Source: Actinomycetota bacterium
GTDB taxonomy: Bacteria; Actinomycetota; Acidimicrobiia; Spongiisociales; UBA5794
Length of the DNA: 38,893 bases
Direction of reading: 5' to 3'
NCBI GenBank assembly: GCA_013151445.1
Contig: JAADIG010000019.1
Coordinates: 1 to 38,893, forward strand
A model generated the notes under the pieces. The model worked only from the letters and a program-made list of their open reading frames with translations. It ran no database searches and had not been told where the DNA came from. Positions 1-8,556 of this stretch are shown here, piece after piece. A program made the position numbers and the translations under genes. Each line of letters starts with the position of its first letter. Positions within the stretch are counted from its first letter, which is position 1.

Positions 1-1715
1 CCGTTCTCGACGATGAACGCGTACGAAACCCCTGCCGTAGTCCCACCGCCAACGAGCGTTGCCGATTCGCCCCAGGGATTCCGACGCGAGTTGATGCGGG
101 TGAACTCGTCCTCCGTGACCGGCTCGACGGAGGCCCACAGGGTGTCGGTCCACCATGTGTTCGCCACGATCCACTCACCGGCAGCGACCACATCCGCCAC
201 CCTCGTGGCGTTGTAGAACACTATCGGATTGGGCGACGCCTCGGTCCCCCAGAGTTCCAGAGATCGCTCACCCAGGACCACGATTCCGCTGTGGGGGCGC
301 CCGCGGAACACCGACGCGACGAGCGGAACAGCCAAGACGCCAGCATCGCCATCAGGAGGGAGACCGCCAGCAGTCATGTAACCTTCAAAGGCACCCGATT
401 GAATCTTCTTGGTGACCGCACCGTTGGCACCCTCGAACGTGACGATGACATCTCGCGTGAGCGGACCCACCGGCGCCGTTCCGACAATCCGCGACGCAGC
501 CGAGCACATGGCTCGACTACAGAACTCTCCGAGCAACTCTGTCATGCTTCTCTCCCACACCCCCGGCAGCCGCTCCTCGATTTCGGCGGTCACCCCCTGG
601 TCGATCAGTAGTGGTGCCGCAATCTCGTAGTGACCCTCGGCGAGACGCCGCAGAAGATCCGACACGAACGCCATCGCGGTTCCCTCGTCGATCTGAGTTT
701 CGAGGTCCGGATACACGGATGCGATCGCCGCGACTGTGACACCCGAGACCAGGGTCACAGGAACGACTTCGTACTCCTCGCGCACCGAGCGGACACTCTC
801 TCCGTCACTGAACGTGACAACCGCCGTCACGAACTGGGACCCATTGCCCTCACCGGATTCACGAGGTGGCACTTTGGTCGTTGCGAACTGTGCGCCATCG
901 TCACACTCGAACAGACACAGGAAGGGCCAGATCGTCTGATCTGCACCCCGATACGATGTGAGTCCGCTTTCGGTGAGACAGCCCTGGGCGCGTCGTCTGT
1001 CGCCGCGATCGGCGAGGAAGTTGGCGACGAGTGAAATAGCGTCCACTGGAGTTATCTCAGAATCAACGACAAGAGGAGACTGGCACCGGCCCTCCGGGTA
1101 CTCCGCTCCAGCGGAAGCGAGCGTGACTTCATTCTCGCGTTCCGTGAGGTAGGCCTGGGCGCCATCACCGTCGCGTAGCGTATCAACGAACAAGAAGATG
1201 GAGTCTCCAAGCGGATCTGTGCGAGGTCCATAGACTTCAGCGGCGAACTGGCTGCACCGGTCCCCCGTTTCATCCAGCTGCACATACAACGTGACTCGAG
1301 TACCGCCAACACCAACAATGGTCGCCGGTCTTCCAGCGACCTCGAGGGTCCAGCTTGCCGATTCTGCCAGCGGTTTCGTCGGCGGCCATCGGAACTCAAG
1401 GTTGCCGTACTTACCCATCCAGTAGCTCACCATCTGGCCGGGCGCCACTGGCTCGGATCCCGGCCCGGGTCCGGGGGTGCCGTAGATGTCGCGAGGATCA
1501 TTACCCTCAACGCCAGCTACGAACAGTGGGAACTCCGTGCCACAGAGCCCTTCGTCGGATTGCGACGTGGGTAACCCCTGGGCACTAGATGTCGTCGGTG
1601 GGGTGGGTGGGGCCGGTGGCTCGGTGGTCGAGGCGGCAGAGGGATCAACCGAGGTACAGGCAGACACGACCAGGGTCATCGCGACGAGGACAAGTGCACC
1701 ACGTTTCATAAACAT
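1..1715 (-). CDS. Large secreted lipoprotein, 5' part only (runs off left edge)
   Basis: The minus strand is open from ATG at 1715 to the window edge, at least 571 codons with no stop. The N-terminus has a short basic segment, a hydrophobic stretch and the lipobox V-S-A-C with the lipidated Cys at residue 20, so export and anchoring to the outer face of the membrane are expected. A Pro/Thr/Ser-rich linker follows (about residues 22-50), then a long acidic globular region with scattered cysteines. ATG 1715 is preferred to ATG 1709 because a GAAGGGA ribosome site lies about 6 bases upstream. I recognise no domain. Internal lines such as WPPTKPLAESASWTLEV look like a beta-sandwich, but that is a guess. 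The gene diverges from the SDR at 1870, and a perfect palindrome sits between them. Confidence 0.8.
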   Translation of the reverse strand, partial: MFMKRGALVLVAMTLVVSACTSVDPSAASTTEPPAPPTPPTTSSAQGLPTSQSDEGLCGTEFPLFVAGVEGNDPRDIYGTPGPGPGSEPVAPGQMVSYWMGKYGNLEFRWPPTKPLAESASWTLEVAGRPATIVGVGGTRVTLYVQLDETGDRCSQFAAEVYGPRTDPLGDSIFLFVDTLRDGDGAQAYLTERENEVTLASAGAEYPEGRCQSPLVVDSEITPVDAISLVANFLADRGDRRRAQGCLTESGLTSYRGADQTIWPFLCLFECDDGAQFATTKVPPRESGEGNGSQFVTAVVTFSDGESVRSVREEYEVVPVTLVSGVTVAAIASVYPDLETQIDEGTAMAFVSDLLRRLAEGHYEIAAPLLIDQGVTAEIEERLPGVWERSMTELLGEFCSRAMCSAASRIVGTAPVGPLTRDVIVTFEGANGAVTKKIQSGAFEGYMTAGGLPPDGDAGVLAVPLVASVFRGRPHSGIVVLGERSLELWGTEASPNPIVFYNATRVADVVAAGEWIVANTWWTDTLWASVEPVTEDEFTRINSRRNPWGESATLVGGGTTAGVSYAFIVEN

Positions 1716-1750
1716 GAGACGTCCCTTCGATCCCAGAAGTTCCCACACAG

Positions 1751-1808
1751 TCCCCGTTCTGGCGTCCATTTGGGCGATATATCGCCCAAATGGACGCCAG
1801 AACGGGGA
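1751..1808. repeat. Perfect 58-bp palindrome with no spacer
   Basis: Bases 1751-1779 are the exact reverse complement of 1780-1808, with the dyad centre inside GATATATC. The outer ends read TCCCCGTTCT and AGAACGGGGA. It lies between two divergent start codons (1715 minus, 1870 plus), so it is in the promoter region of both genes and cannot end either transcript. The CCGTTC-to-GAACGG span is 52 bp, almost the same as the 53-bp elements at 15527, 16522 and 36311, which suggests one structural family with different inner sequence. Confidence 0.9.
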
Positions 1809-1869
1809 GAGAGGGTGAGGGGGGTGTTCACCGTTCTCTATGCTTGCTTCGACGACGAGAGGAACCGTG

Positions 1870-2628
1870 ATGCCGAGAACTATGTTGATCACCGGGGCGA
1901 CCTCGGGTTTTGGGCGGGCCACCGTCTACGAAATGGTGAATCGCGGCTGGACCGTGGTCGCCACCGGTCGACGCATCGACCGGCTCGAAGCACTCCAGCA
2001 GGACCTCGCGTCGGATCTGCTCCACACCGTCGAAATGGATGTCACCGACGAAGCTTCGGTCGACGCCGCAATCGCCTCGCTCCCCGAATCGATCACACCG
2101 ATCACGTCTCTCGTCAACAACGCTGGCCTTGCACTCGGTGTTCTCGGTGCGCTGGAGGCCGATATGGACGACTGGCGCACCATGGTGGACACCAACATCA
2201 TGGGCATGTTGACCGTAACCGCGGCATTACTCCCCCAACTTGTCGAAACCGGGCCCGGAGCCTCGATCATCAACCTCGGTTCGGTATCGGCGACGGTTGC
2301 GTACACCGGTGCCAACGTCTACGGCGCCACCAAAGCATTCGTCCGCCAGTGGAGCCGCAATCTCCGAACCGATCTCGTCGGCACGGGTGTGCGCGTGACC
2401 GATGTCTCCCCCGGAATGGGCGAGACCGAGTTTACGGTGGTCAGAACCCACGGCGACGTGGAACGCTCCGACAACTTCTACCAGGGTGCCAAGGCATTGC
2501 AGCCACAGGACATTGCGGACTGCATTGGGTGGGTCGCCGAGCAACCCACCCATGTCAACGTCAACCTCGTCGAGGTCATGCCGATCTCTCAGGTGTGGCA
2601 GGCGGCCGCCGTCGACCGCGATGCGTGA
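1870..2628 (+). CDS. ydfG: YdfG-type NADP-dependent 3-hydroxy acid dehydrogenase (SDR)
   Basis: Classical short-chain dehydrogenase of 252 residues. The cofactor motif TGATSGFG is at 8-15, NNAG at 83-86, catalytic Ser138, and Y151-x-x-x-K155. Long stretches resemble E. coli YdfG (ATGRR, NNAGLALG, NVYGATKAFVRQ, NLRTDL, and a C-terminal EVMPISQ), so oxidation of L-serine, L-allo-threonine and 3-hydroxypropionate, or reduction of malonic semialdehyde, is the likely chemistry. An arginine pair after the Rossmann glycines (ATGRR) fits NADP. I chose ATG 1870 over ATG 1840 because homology starts there and GAGAGGAA lies just upstream. It converges on the gene at 2653. Confidence 0.85.
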   Translation: MPRTMLITGATSGFGRATVYEMVNRGWTVVATGRRIDRLEALQQDLASDLLHTVEMDVTDEASVDAAIASLPESITPITSLVNNAGLALGVLGALEADMDDWRTMVDTNIMGMLTVTAALLPQLVETGPGASIINLGSVSATVAYTGANVYGATKAFVRQWSRNLRTDLVGTGVRVTDVSPGMGETEFTVVRTHGDVERSDNFYQGAKALQPQDIADCIGWVAEQPTHVNVNLVEVMPISQVWQAAAVDRDA

Positions 2629-2652
2629 CCACCGACCCCGGATAACGCTGAG

Positions 2653-2967
2653 TTACGAACCCGCGCTCTTCACATCGAGCACGACCTCGAAATGCAGCAC
2701 CGATGATTCGCCGCCGACCGGTGGTTTGGCGTCGGCAGAGTGCGCCCTGTCGAACTCCTGGCTGGTGCGCCAGTTATCGAACGCTTCCTGGCTCTCCCAC
2801 CGCGTGTACACGTAGTACTGGTCCTGTCCCTCGGCGGGCCGAAGCAACTCGAACCCCTCGAAACCCGTTGCGGACTCGACCTTGCCAGCACGGGCGGCGA
2901 ACCGACCCTCGAAGGCGTCGCGGGCCTGTGGCGGAACCGCCACCGCGTTAATTACAACGATACTCAT
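2653..2967 (-). CDS. Heme-degrading monooxygenase of the MhuD/IsdG (ABM) family
   Basis: Small dimeric ferredoxin-fold protein of 104 residues that would open heme and release iron in the cytoplasm. It looks very like mycobacterial MhuD: RFAARA, GFEGFELLRP, WES.EAF and FEVVLDV all fall in the same order. The catalytic set Asn7, Trp66 and His76 is present. The Trp-to-His spacing is ten residues, as in staphylococcal IsdG as I recall it, rather than nine as in MhuD. Start ATG 2967 is chosen because family homology begins at MSIVVINA and a purine-rich AAGAAGAG site lies upstream; an in-frame ATG at 3015 would add 16 basic residues without homology. No Fur/IdeR-type box was recognised. The product formed (biliverdin-like, mycobilin-like or staphylobilin-like) cannot be told from sequence. 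Confidence 0.82.
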   Translation of the reverse strand: MSIVVINAVAVPPQARDAFEGRFAARAGKVESATGFEGFELLRPAEGQDQYYVYTRWESQEAFDNWRTSQEFDRAHSADAKPPVGGESSVLHFEVVLDVKSAGS

Positions 2968-3158
2968 GGTGTGTCTCTTCTTCTTAGGAATCTGATGATT
3001 TGTTGCGCGAGGCACGTACTATGTTCGTCGATCGGAGAACATACCGTGACTGCGCTCCGAACACGACACAGACGCCGCTGGCAAAAGTTCGGACTCAACA
3101 GAGACAGCTCTCTCGGATCAGAACAGAACTCTCGGTACGGTGACGACGAGGAGGGAAC

Positions 3159-3638
3159 GTGAACATTCGACACGCGGCACCTTGGCGTTTCCCGGCGCTC
3201 GCCGTGGTGGCAATCCTCGTCGTGGGTGCGTGTTCGACCGAACCCAGCGCCGAACAGCTTCCCGAGACAACCTCCGAAGAGCTGGTCATGGCGGCCATCA
3301 ACACGTTCGCGACAGAGTTCCCACAGTTTGCGGGCGACGCTCGTGTTGTGCGAGTTCCCCCCAACGTGGACGTCGTCGCAGTCGAGCGCGGACTCGATCC
3401 CCCGCGAAAAGTGACGAGTGCGGCGCTACGGGACTCACGAACACGAATCGACGTAGCCGTCTACTGGGAAGTCGATGGGGTGAGCCAGGAAAGCGACTAC
3501 TGGCGGGTGGGCATCACCTCAGTGAACGGAAGCGACTACGTCAGCGTAACAATGTTCTTTCGGGTCAACGACGCGGGCGAGATCGAGCGTTTCGATCCCT
3601 CGGGCGCCGGAGTTACTCCAACAACCTCCGTGAGCTGA
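3159..3638 (+). CDS. Small secreted lipoprotein of unknown function
   Basis: 159 residues, starting at GTG with a near-perfect GAGGAGGGA site three bases upstream. A basic N-terminus and hydrophobic segment (residues 11-23) end in the lipobox V-G-A-C with Cys25 as the lipidation site. The mature part is acidic and looks folded (for example VYWEVDG and YWRVGITSVNGSDYV), but I recognise no family. The stop lies only three bases from the stop of fhs on the other strand, so the two genes converge tightly. It is unlike the 1-1715 lipoprotein in the visible part and is probably not a paralogue. Confidence 0.75.
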   Translation: MNIRHAAPWRFPALAVVAILVVGACSTEPSAEQLPETTSEELVMAAINTFATEFPQFAGDARVVRVPPNVDVVAVERGLDPPRKVTSAALRDSRTRIDVAVYWEVDGVSQESDYWRVGITSVNGSDYVSVTMFFRVNDAGEIERFDPSGAGVTPTTSVS

Positions 3639-3641
3639 CCG

Positions 3642-5330
3642 CTAGCTGAGACCGACGATGTTGCCCTCTTCATCGATGTCGATCGAGTGAGCCGCCGGGT
3701 TCTTACCGAGCCCCGGCATGCGGACAATCGATCCGGTGAGCGGCAACACAAACCCTGCGCCCGCAACGAGCTGCACGTCGCGCACGGGCAGGGTCCAGCC
3801 TCGCGGTGCACCCTTGAGACCCGGATCGTGGCTGAACGAATACTGCGTCTTTGCCATACAGATCGGGAGATGGCCCTGACCCATCGCCTCGAACTTCGCC
3901 ATGCTCTTCATCGCTGCCGACGCGAAGTCAACACCGTCGGCGCCGTACACCTTGGTCGCGATCGTTGTGATCTTGTTCGCAAGCGACATCTCGTCCGGAT
4001 ACAGCATCGCAAAATCGGACCCCTCCTCGGCGGCGTCGCGGACAACCTCTGCGAGCGCAACCATCCCCTTCGCACCCCCACTGTGGGGATCGGCAACCGC
4101 CCAGGCCGCACCCTCACCCTCAACGATGCTCGCGATCGCGGCATGCTCAGAAGGGTGATCGGTCGGGAAAGAATTGATCGCGACGACAGGTGTAACGCCG
4201 TGCTGACGTACATTGGCGATGTGGCGGCGCAGGTTGTCCGCTCCGGCGAGCACGTCGTCGGGACTTTCGACCGTCATCTCCTCTGGCAGTGGTTTCCCCG
4301 CTTTGATGGTGTACTTGCCGGAGTGGACCTTGAGCGATCGCACCGTCGTGACGATCACGGCGACGTCGGGCTTGAGCCCCGATGCTCGGCACTTGATGTT
4401 GAAGAACTTTTCGGCGCCAACGTCGGACCCAAACCCGGCCTCGGTAATGAGATAGTCGCCACCGCGAATACCGATGAGGTCAGCAACGATCGAAGCGTTG
4501 CCGTGGGCGATGTTGGCAAAGGGCCCCGTATGAACCAACGCCGGAGTGCCCTCAAGAGTCTGCAGCAGGTTTGGATTCAACGCATCCTTCAGGAGCACGG
4601 TCATCGCACCGGCACCCTTGATATCCTCCGCCGTGATCGGCGTCATATCGCGTGTGTAGCCGATGACGATCCGGCCCAGCCGTGCTCGGAGGTCCTGGAG
4701 GCTTACCGCCATACCGAGGACCGCCATCAGCTCGGATGCCGCCGTAATGTCAAAACCAGTCTGGCGCGGGACACCGTTGAGGCGCGGGCCGAGACCGGTC
4801 ACAATGTCGCGTAGGACACGATCGTTGACGTCGAGGACACGACGCCAGGTGATGCGGTTGATGTCGATACCGAGTTCGTTGCCCTGGTGGATGTGATTGT
4901 CGATGATTGCCGACAACAGGTTGTTGGCAGCAGTAATGGCATGGAAGTCGCCGGTGAGGTGGAGGTTCATCTCCTCCATTGGGATCACCTGCGAATAACC
5001 ACCACCCGCCGCACCGCCCTTGATGCCAAACGTCGGCCCGAGAGATGGCTGGCGCAGCGTGAGGACCGCAACCTCGTCGAGCAGCTTGAATCCCTGGGCG
5101 AGCCCTACCGAGACCGTGGTTTTACCCTCACCGAACGGTGTCGGGTTGGTCGCGGTGACCAGCACGTACTTCGCACGTGGGGGTCCCATCTTCTCGACGG
5201 CGTCCATCGAGATCTTGGCGATTCCCTTGCCGCGCATTTCCACATGTTCTGCTGATAAGCCCATATCGGCAGCAATATCCATGATTGGACGCGGCTCTAC
5301 CGATCGTGCAATTTCTAAGTCTGTAGCCAT
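3642..5330 (-). CDS. fhs: Formate-tetrahydrofolate ligase
   Basis: Cytoplasmic enzyme of 562 residues, the usual family length, joining formate to tetrahydrofolate with ATP to give 10-formyl-THF for purines and one-carbon metabolism. The ATP loop TPFGEGKTT is at 64-72. Both family signatures are present: GIKGGAAGGGYS and VTTVRSLKVHSG. The C-terminus with G.IVRMPGLGKNPAA is complete. Start ATG 5330 (MATDLEIARS) is preferred over an upstream ATG at 5450 because the extra 40 residues have no family homology and run into the pspA terminator. A TATACA hexamer at 5351-5356 is a possible -10. It may be transcribed alone, since the hairpin at 5425-5451 separates it from pspA. Confidence 0.96.
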   Translation of the reverse strand: MATDLEIARSVEPRPIMDIAADMGLSAEHVEMRGKGIAKISMDAVEKMGPPRAKYVLVTATNPTPFGEGKTTVSVGLAQGFKLLDEVAVLTLRQPSLGPTFGIKGGAAGGGYSQVIPMEEMNLHLTGDFHAITAANNLLSAIIDNHIHQGNELGIDINRITWRRVLDVNDRVLRDIVTGLGPRLNGVPRQTGFDITAASELMAVLGMAVSLQDLRARLGRIVIGYTRDMTPITAEDIKGAGAMTVLLKDALNPNLLQTLEGTPALVHTGPFANIAHGNASIVADLIGIRGGDYLITEAGFGSDVGAEKFFNIKCRASGLKPDVAVIVTTVRSLKVHSGKYTIKAGKPLPEEMTVESPDDVLAGADNLRRHIANVRQHGVTPVVAINSFPTDHPSEHAAIASIVEGEGAAWAVADPHSGGAKGMVALAEVVRDAAEEGSDFAMLYPDEMSLANKITTIATKVYGADGVDFASAAMKSMAKFEAMGQGHLPICMAKTQYSFSHDPGLKGAPRGWTLPVRDVQLVAGAGFVLPLTGSIVRMPGLGKNPAAHSIDIDEEGNIVGLS

Positions 5331-5424
5331 AGGACGCGACGTTAACAATATGTATAGCCAAACGACAACCGGGGCGACGATCTGACGCCATTCCGTGATC
5401 GCAGCGCGGCATCTCCCACGAGAA

Positions 5425-5451
5425 AGTGGCCCCGGATTATCCGGGGCCACT
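5425..5451 (-). terminator. Hairpin downstream of pspA
   Basis: A 12-bp perfect stem (AGTGGCCCCGGA paired with TCCGGGGCCACT) with a 3-base loop. Read on the minus strand it is followed by CTTTCTCG, a weak T-tract. It sits 41 bases after the pspA stop and about 95 bases before the fhs start, as expected for an intrinsic terminator of the pspA transcript. Confidence 0.7.
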
Positions 5452-5492
5452 CACATCACATTTGATTCGCCGGCGTCAACCGGCTCTGCCTT

Positions 5493-6215
5493 CTAGGTCG
5501 AAAGACCGAGCTCTTTCCTCAGTTCCTCAAGCGTTGCGTCCGCCTGAGTCACGTTGATAGCCTCGCGCAGTTCATCCTCAGCACCAGCCGGAGTTGCCTC
5601 ACGCAGTTCCGCTTTCGCCATGGCCTCGGCCTTGCGAGACTCGATTTTCTCTTCGATCTTGCTCAGCGATGGCATGTCGGCGTCCATCACGGAAGACATC
5701 GACTCGACAGCCTCGTTAACGGTCTCCTGCATCTTGGCGGCCTCAAGGCTGCCAAGCAGCTCAAGACGCTTTGCGGCGAGCTCGGAAACCTTCATCGCGT
5801 TCGCCTGGACCGCATCCTTGGCGGACTCCGCCTGCACAGCAGCAGTTTCGTACTGTTTCTTCAGCGTCGCCAGATTATTGTCGGATGCCTGAAGTTTCAT
5901 CGCCAGCGACTGGGCCGCCTTTGTCCACTTCTCAAGCCCATCGGTGTCCCCTGCGTTCTTGGCGGTCTCGGCGCGCATGAGAGCCTGTTTCGCCATCTCA
6001 CGTGCCTCACCGACATCGTCGGCAGCATCCTCAAGTCGGCTCTCAAGCAACGTGCGGTTGGCGACAACTTTCGCCGCTTGGTTGCGCAGTGCCTGGTCCT
6101 TCTTCTTCGCCTCGTTGATCGCCTGTTCGATCTCGATCTCCGGATTCATTGCGTTCTCCGCAGTTGTCCGGAACAATGTGGCGATATATCCCCACAGTTT
6201 CTTCAAGAAACCCAT
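5493..6215 (-). CDS. pspA: PspA/IM30 family membrane-stress protein
   Basis: 240 residues, almost entirely charged alpha-helix with heptad-like alanine and leucine spacing and no membrane segment, as in PspA, LiaH and Vipp1. The amphipathic N-terminus (MGFLKKLWGYIATLF) is the membrane-binding helix. The region EIEIEQAINEAKK at about 26-38 matches the conserved family start, and the hairpin coiled coil runs from about 30 to 190. These proteins are ESCRT-III-like scaffolds that coat damaged cytoplasmic membrane. It follows the TPM-domain membrane protein by 73 bases and is probably co-transcribed, which suggests a membrane-maintenance pair. No PspF/PspBC or LiaRS partners are visible nearby. 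Confidence 0.92.
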   Translation of the reverse strand: MGFLKKLWGYIATLFRTTAENAMNPEIEIEQAINEAKKKDQALRNQAAKVVANRTLLESRLEDAADDVGEAREMAKQALMRAETAKNAGDTDGLEKWTKAAQSLAMKLQASDNNLATLKKQYETAAVQAESAKDAVQANAMKVSELAAKRLELLGSLEAAKMQETVNEAVESMSSVMDADMPSLSKIEEKIESRKAEAMAKAELREATPAGAEDELREAINVTQADATLEELRKELGLST

Positions 6216-6288
6216 TTCAGTCCTTCCTTGACTTTCTGGTCAATTGTAGGTGTGTGAGAGTGTGCGACGGTTTCCGCACTTTCCCTCG

Positions 6289-7575
6289 TCATTTTCTGCG
6301 CCGCCCACCGCCGCGAATTCTCTTTCCGGACCCTCCACTTGAACGTGACGAGCGGGGTTTGGGGGTTGATCCGCGACGGCTTGGACTCCGGGAGGCGCCG
6401 CGTCGTGAACGTGACGACTGGGAACGGCGGGCACCTCTCGCTGATGCTGACGAACGACGCGGACGCGGTGACCGGCGCGAGTCTCCGGCAGCGACCATTC
6501 CCGATCCGAGGGCACCCATGAGAAGGTCGAGAAGACCGCCACCCATCGGTGCACTCCGGCGCGTGGACCGTCGGTTGTAGTCAGGCCGCGGTGGTAGTTG
6601 GCTGGGACTCGATGGCCGAGGTGTCGGCGAACTCGGCGTCGGCAGAGGTTTGGGGATTTCAAGGCGCTTGGGTTCTGGCCGAGGTGGTGGCTCGTTGCCG
6701 TCGAGAATGGCCTCGGCGGAGTCGAGCTGCCAGATCGCAAGCTCAAGACCGTTCGACAGGTCGAGTAGCTGCTGGGGGGTCGATGCCGCATCAAACGCCT
6801 CGGAACTCTTGGAATATGCAGCGCTGGCGTCCTCATAGAACTGGTCGACACGATCGTCGTTGGCAGACCGCACTTCGGTCTCCATCTCAAGCAGGTCATT
6901 TGCGACGGCCGACAGCATCTTCTGGACCTCTGCCTTGGCCTTCCCCAACGCCGAGTTAGCGCCGCGAGCTGAGCCAGACTTTCGACTCCTCATAAACAGG
7001 AACACGCCACCGCCGACCAACACGATCACGATGACCCAGAGCAGACCGCTGCCCCCGCCCTCTGCTGGTGGTGTCGTGACCGTGGGTACCCTGGTTGTGG
7101 CGGGGGACAAATCCCCCCCGAGGTCAACACCGGGAAGGGCATCGAGGAATGTCGTGGCAAGATCAAGGTCGGTCCCCCCTGCCGTCAGTGCCTGATCAAC
7201 CGCAGCTGTGATCTCCGTTTCGCTAAAGACCGCCGTTTCACCGCTATACCCGACGCTCTCGGGAGCGATGACAAGAACGATCCCCGATGGCATGGCGTTA
7301 ACGACGTTCTCGGCAAAGAACGTCGCACCCGAGGATGGCTCGTTGCTGAGGAACACAAGAAATAGTTCCTCTCCTGCATCGCGCGCTACGGCCACGAGCC
7401 GGCCCGCTTCACTCGGGTTTATGGATGCACCGTTCTCGATGAAAAAACCCTGGGCCTGTAGCTCGTCGGCAACGTCGGATGCGTTCGACTGGGCTGCCGC
7501 GGCGCTCGCCCCGAGAACCAGGAGAACAGCTACCAGGCTTGCTACGAGCGATATTCGTCCACTCCGTCTATTCAC
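6289..7575 (-). CDS. TPM-domain membrane protein with Arg/Ser-rich tail
   Basis: A protein of about 428 residues: an N-terminal signal segment (VASLVAVLLVLGASAAAA), an extracytoplasmic TPM-like domain (about 30-150), a Pro/Thr linker, one membrane helix (about 177-195) followed by RSRKS, then a cytoplasmic helical part and a long low-complexity tail rich in Arg, Ser, Pro and Gly that ends in a basic cluster. TPM domains occur in bacterial YgcG-like proteins and plant TLP18.3, with roles in membrane or photosystem upkeep. I chose GTG 7575 because AGGGAGA lies about 7 bases upstream; ATG 7605 would add ten residues. Sitting just upstream of pspA, it could recruit PspA to the membrane, which is inference. 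The basic tail is unusual for the family. Confidence 0.78.
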   Translation of the reverse strand: MNRRSGRISLVASLVAVLLVLGASAAAAQSNASDVADELQAQGFFIENGASINPSEAGRLVAVARDAGEELFLVFLSNEPSSGATFFAENVVNAMPSGIVLVIAPESVGYSGETAVFSETEITAAVDQALTAGGTDLDLATTFLDALPGVDLGGDLSPATTRVPTVTTPPAEGGGSGLLWVIVIVLVGGGVFLFMRSRKSGSARGANSALGKAKAEVQKMLSAVANDLLEMETEVRSANDDRVDQFYEDASAAYSKSSEAFDAASTPQQLLDLSNGLELAIWQLDSAEAILDGNEPPPRPEPKRLEIPKPLPTPSSPTPRPSSPSQLPPRPDYNRRSTRRSAPMGGGLLDLLMGALGSGMVAAGDSRRSPRPRRSSASARGARRSQSSRSRRGASRSPSRRGSTPKPRSSRSSGGSGKRIRGGGRRRK

Positions 7576-7635
7576 GTTCGGTCTCCCTATCGAATCCCAC
7601 TGCATGCAACAGTACTGGCGGATGCATTTCTCAAC

Positions 7636-8553
7636 CTAACCGCGCGACAACGCCGCACGGGCAAAGAACAACATGTTCGCAGGTCTCTCAGCAAGACGCC
7701 GCGTGAGGTACGGATACCACGCATCCCCGTACGGTACATACACACGCAGGGGGCGTCCCGACTCGATGATCTTTCCCTGCATCTTAGTTCTGACCCCGTA
7801 CAGCATCTGAAATTCCCAGGGATGTATACGGTCGGCTGCGGAGCGTTCGGCGGCCGCGATACGTGCCTCGTCGTGAGTCGCGATGGCGGGCATCGTTGTC
7901 TCATACTTCATGAGCTTGTTGACAAGGAGATCGAAGTTTGCGTCGATATCATCGCTGGACTGGAGCGCAACCTCGGATGGTTCCGCATAGGCGCCCTTGC
8001 AGAGACGAATGTGACCACCGAGTGGGGCAACTCTTGCAATGTCGTCCACACTTCGGTGAAGGTATGCCTGGATGGCGATGCCAAGAATTCCGAACTCCTG
8101 CTGAACAACCTCGTACATCTGGATCGTTGCCTCGGTAAGGGTGGCATCCTCCATGTCGATTGTGACAGTTGTTTCCCGCTCGGCAGCGCGCCGTGCGATC
8201 GCCCCCAGTGATCGCCGGGCGAGGTCATCGTTGGTTCCAAGACCGAGTTGGGTGAGTTTCACAGACACGTTCGCATCGAGACCGTTCGCGGCGATGGCAT
8301 CGATCGCTGCCAGATAGTCATCTCGCGCCTGGAGAGCCTTCGTCTCGTCGGTGACGTATTCACCGAGATGGTCCAACGAGACGCGAAAGCCGCGATTGTT
8401 GAGATCCTTGGCAACAGCGATCACATCATCAAGCAATTCGCCAGCGACAAACCGACGTGAGAGAGCACGGCCGGGACGGGTCCGCGTGACCGCGCTGCGC
8501 ACGATGGACCTGTTCGTGACGCCGAGAACTGCTCGACCGATCAAGTTTGCCAC
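7636..8553 (-). CDS. putA: Proline dehydrogenase (monofunctional, FAD)
   Basis: 305 residues, the size of single-domain bacterial PRODH, which oxidises L-proline to 1-pyrroline-5-carboxylate at the membrane face and passes electrons to quinone. The (beta-alpha)8 barrel motifs are present in order: VKLTQLG at 98-104, QAYLHRS at 162-168, RLCKGAY at 183-189, FQMLYGVR at 248-255, and the substrate-binding YLTRRLAER with Arg285, Arg286 and Glu289. The start is GTG 8553, three bases after the proC stop, so translation is probably coupled. No P5C dehydrogenase (rocA/putA2) lies beside it, although that enzyme is the usual partner. The pairing with proC, which runs the opposite step, is unusual and is discussed in the findings. 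Confidence 0.93.
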   Translation of the reverse strand: MANLIGRAVLGVTNRSIVRSAVTRTRPGRALSRRFVAGELLDDVIAVAKDLNNRGFRVSLDHLGEYVTDETKALQARDDYLAAIDAIAANGLDANVSVKLTQLGLGTNDDLARRSLGAIARRAAERETTVTIDMEDATLTEATIQMYEVVQQEFGILGIAIQAYLHRSVDDIARVAPLGGHIRLCKGAYAEPSEVALQSSDDIDANFDLLVNKLMKYETTMPAIATHDEARIAAAERSAADRIHPWEFQMLYGVRTKMQGKIIESGRPLRVYVPYGDAWYPYLTRRLAERPANMLFFARAALSRG

Positions 8554-8556
8554 GCG

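Noticed and set aside
1770-2645. A 291-codon plus-strand frame overlapping ydfG
   Set aside because: It is Arg/His-rich with no family resemblance and lies in another frame of a clear SDR gene.
3687-4814. A 375-codon plus-strand frame opposite fhs
   Set aside because: It is antisense to a strongly conserved gene, typical of GC-rich DNA where the opposite strand stays open.
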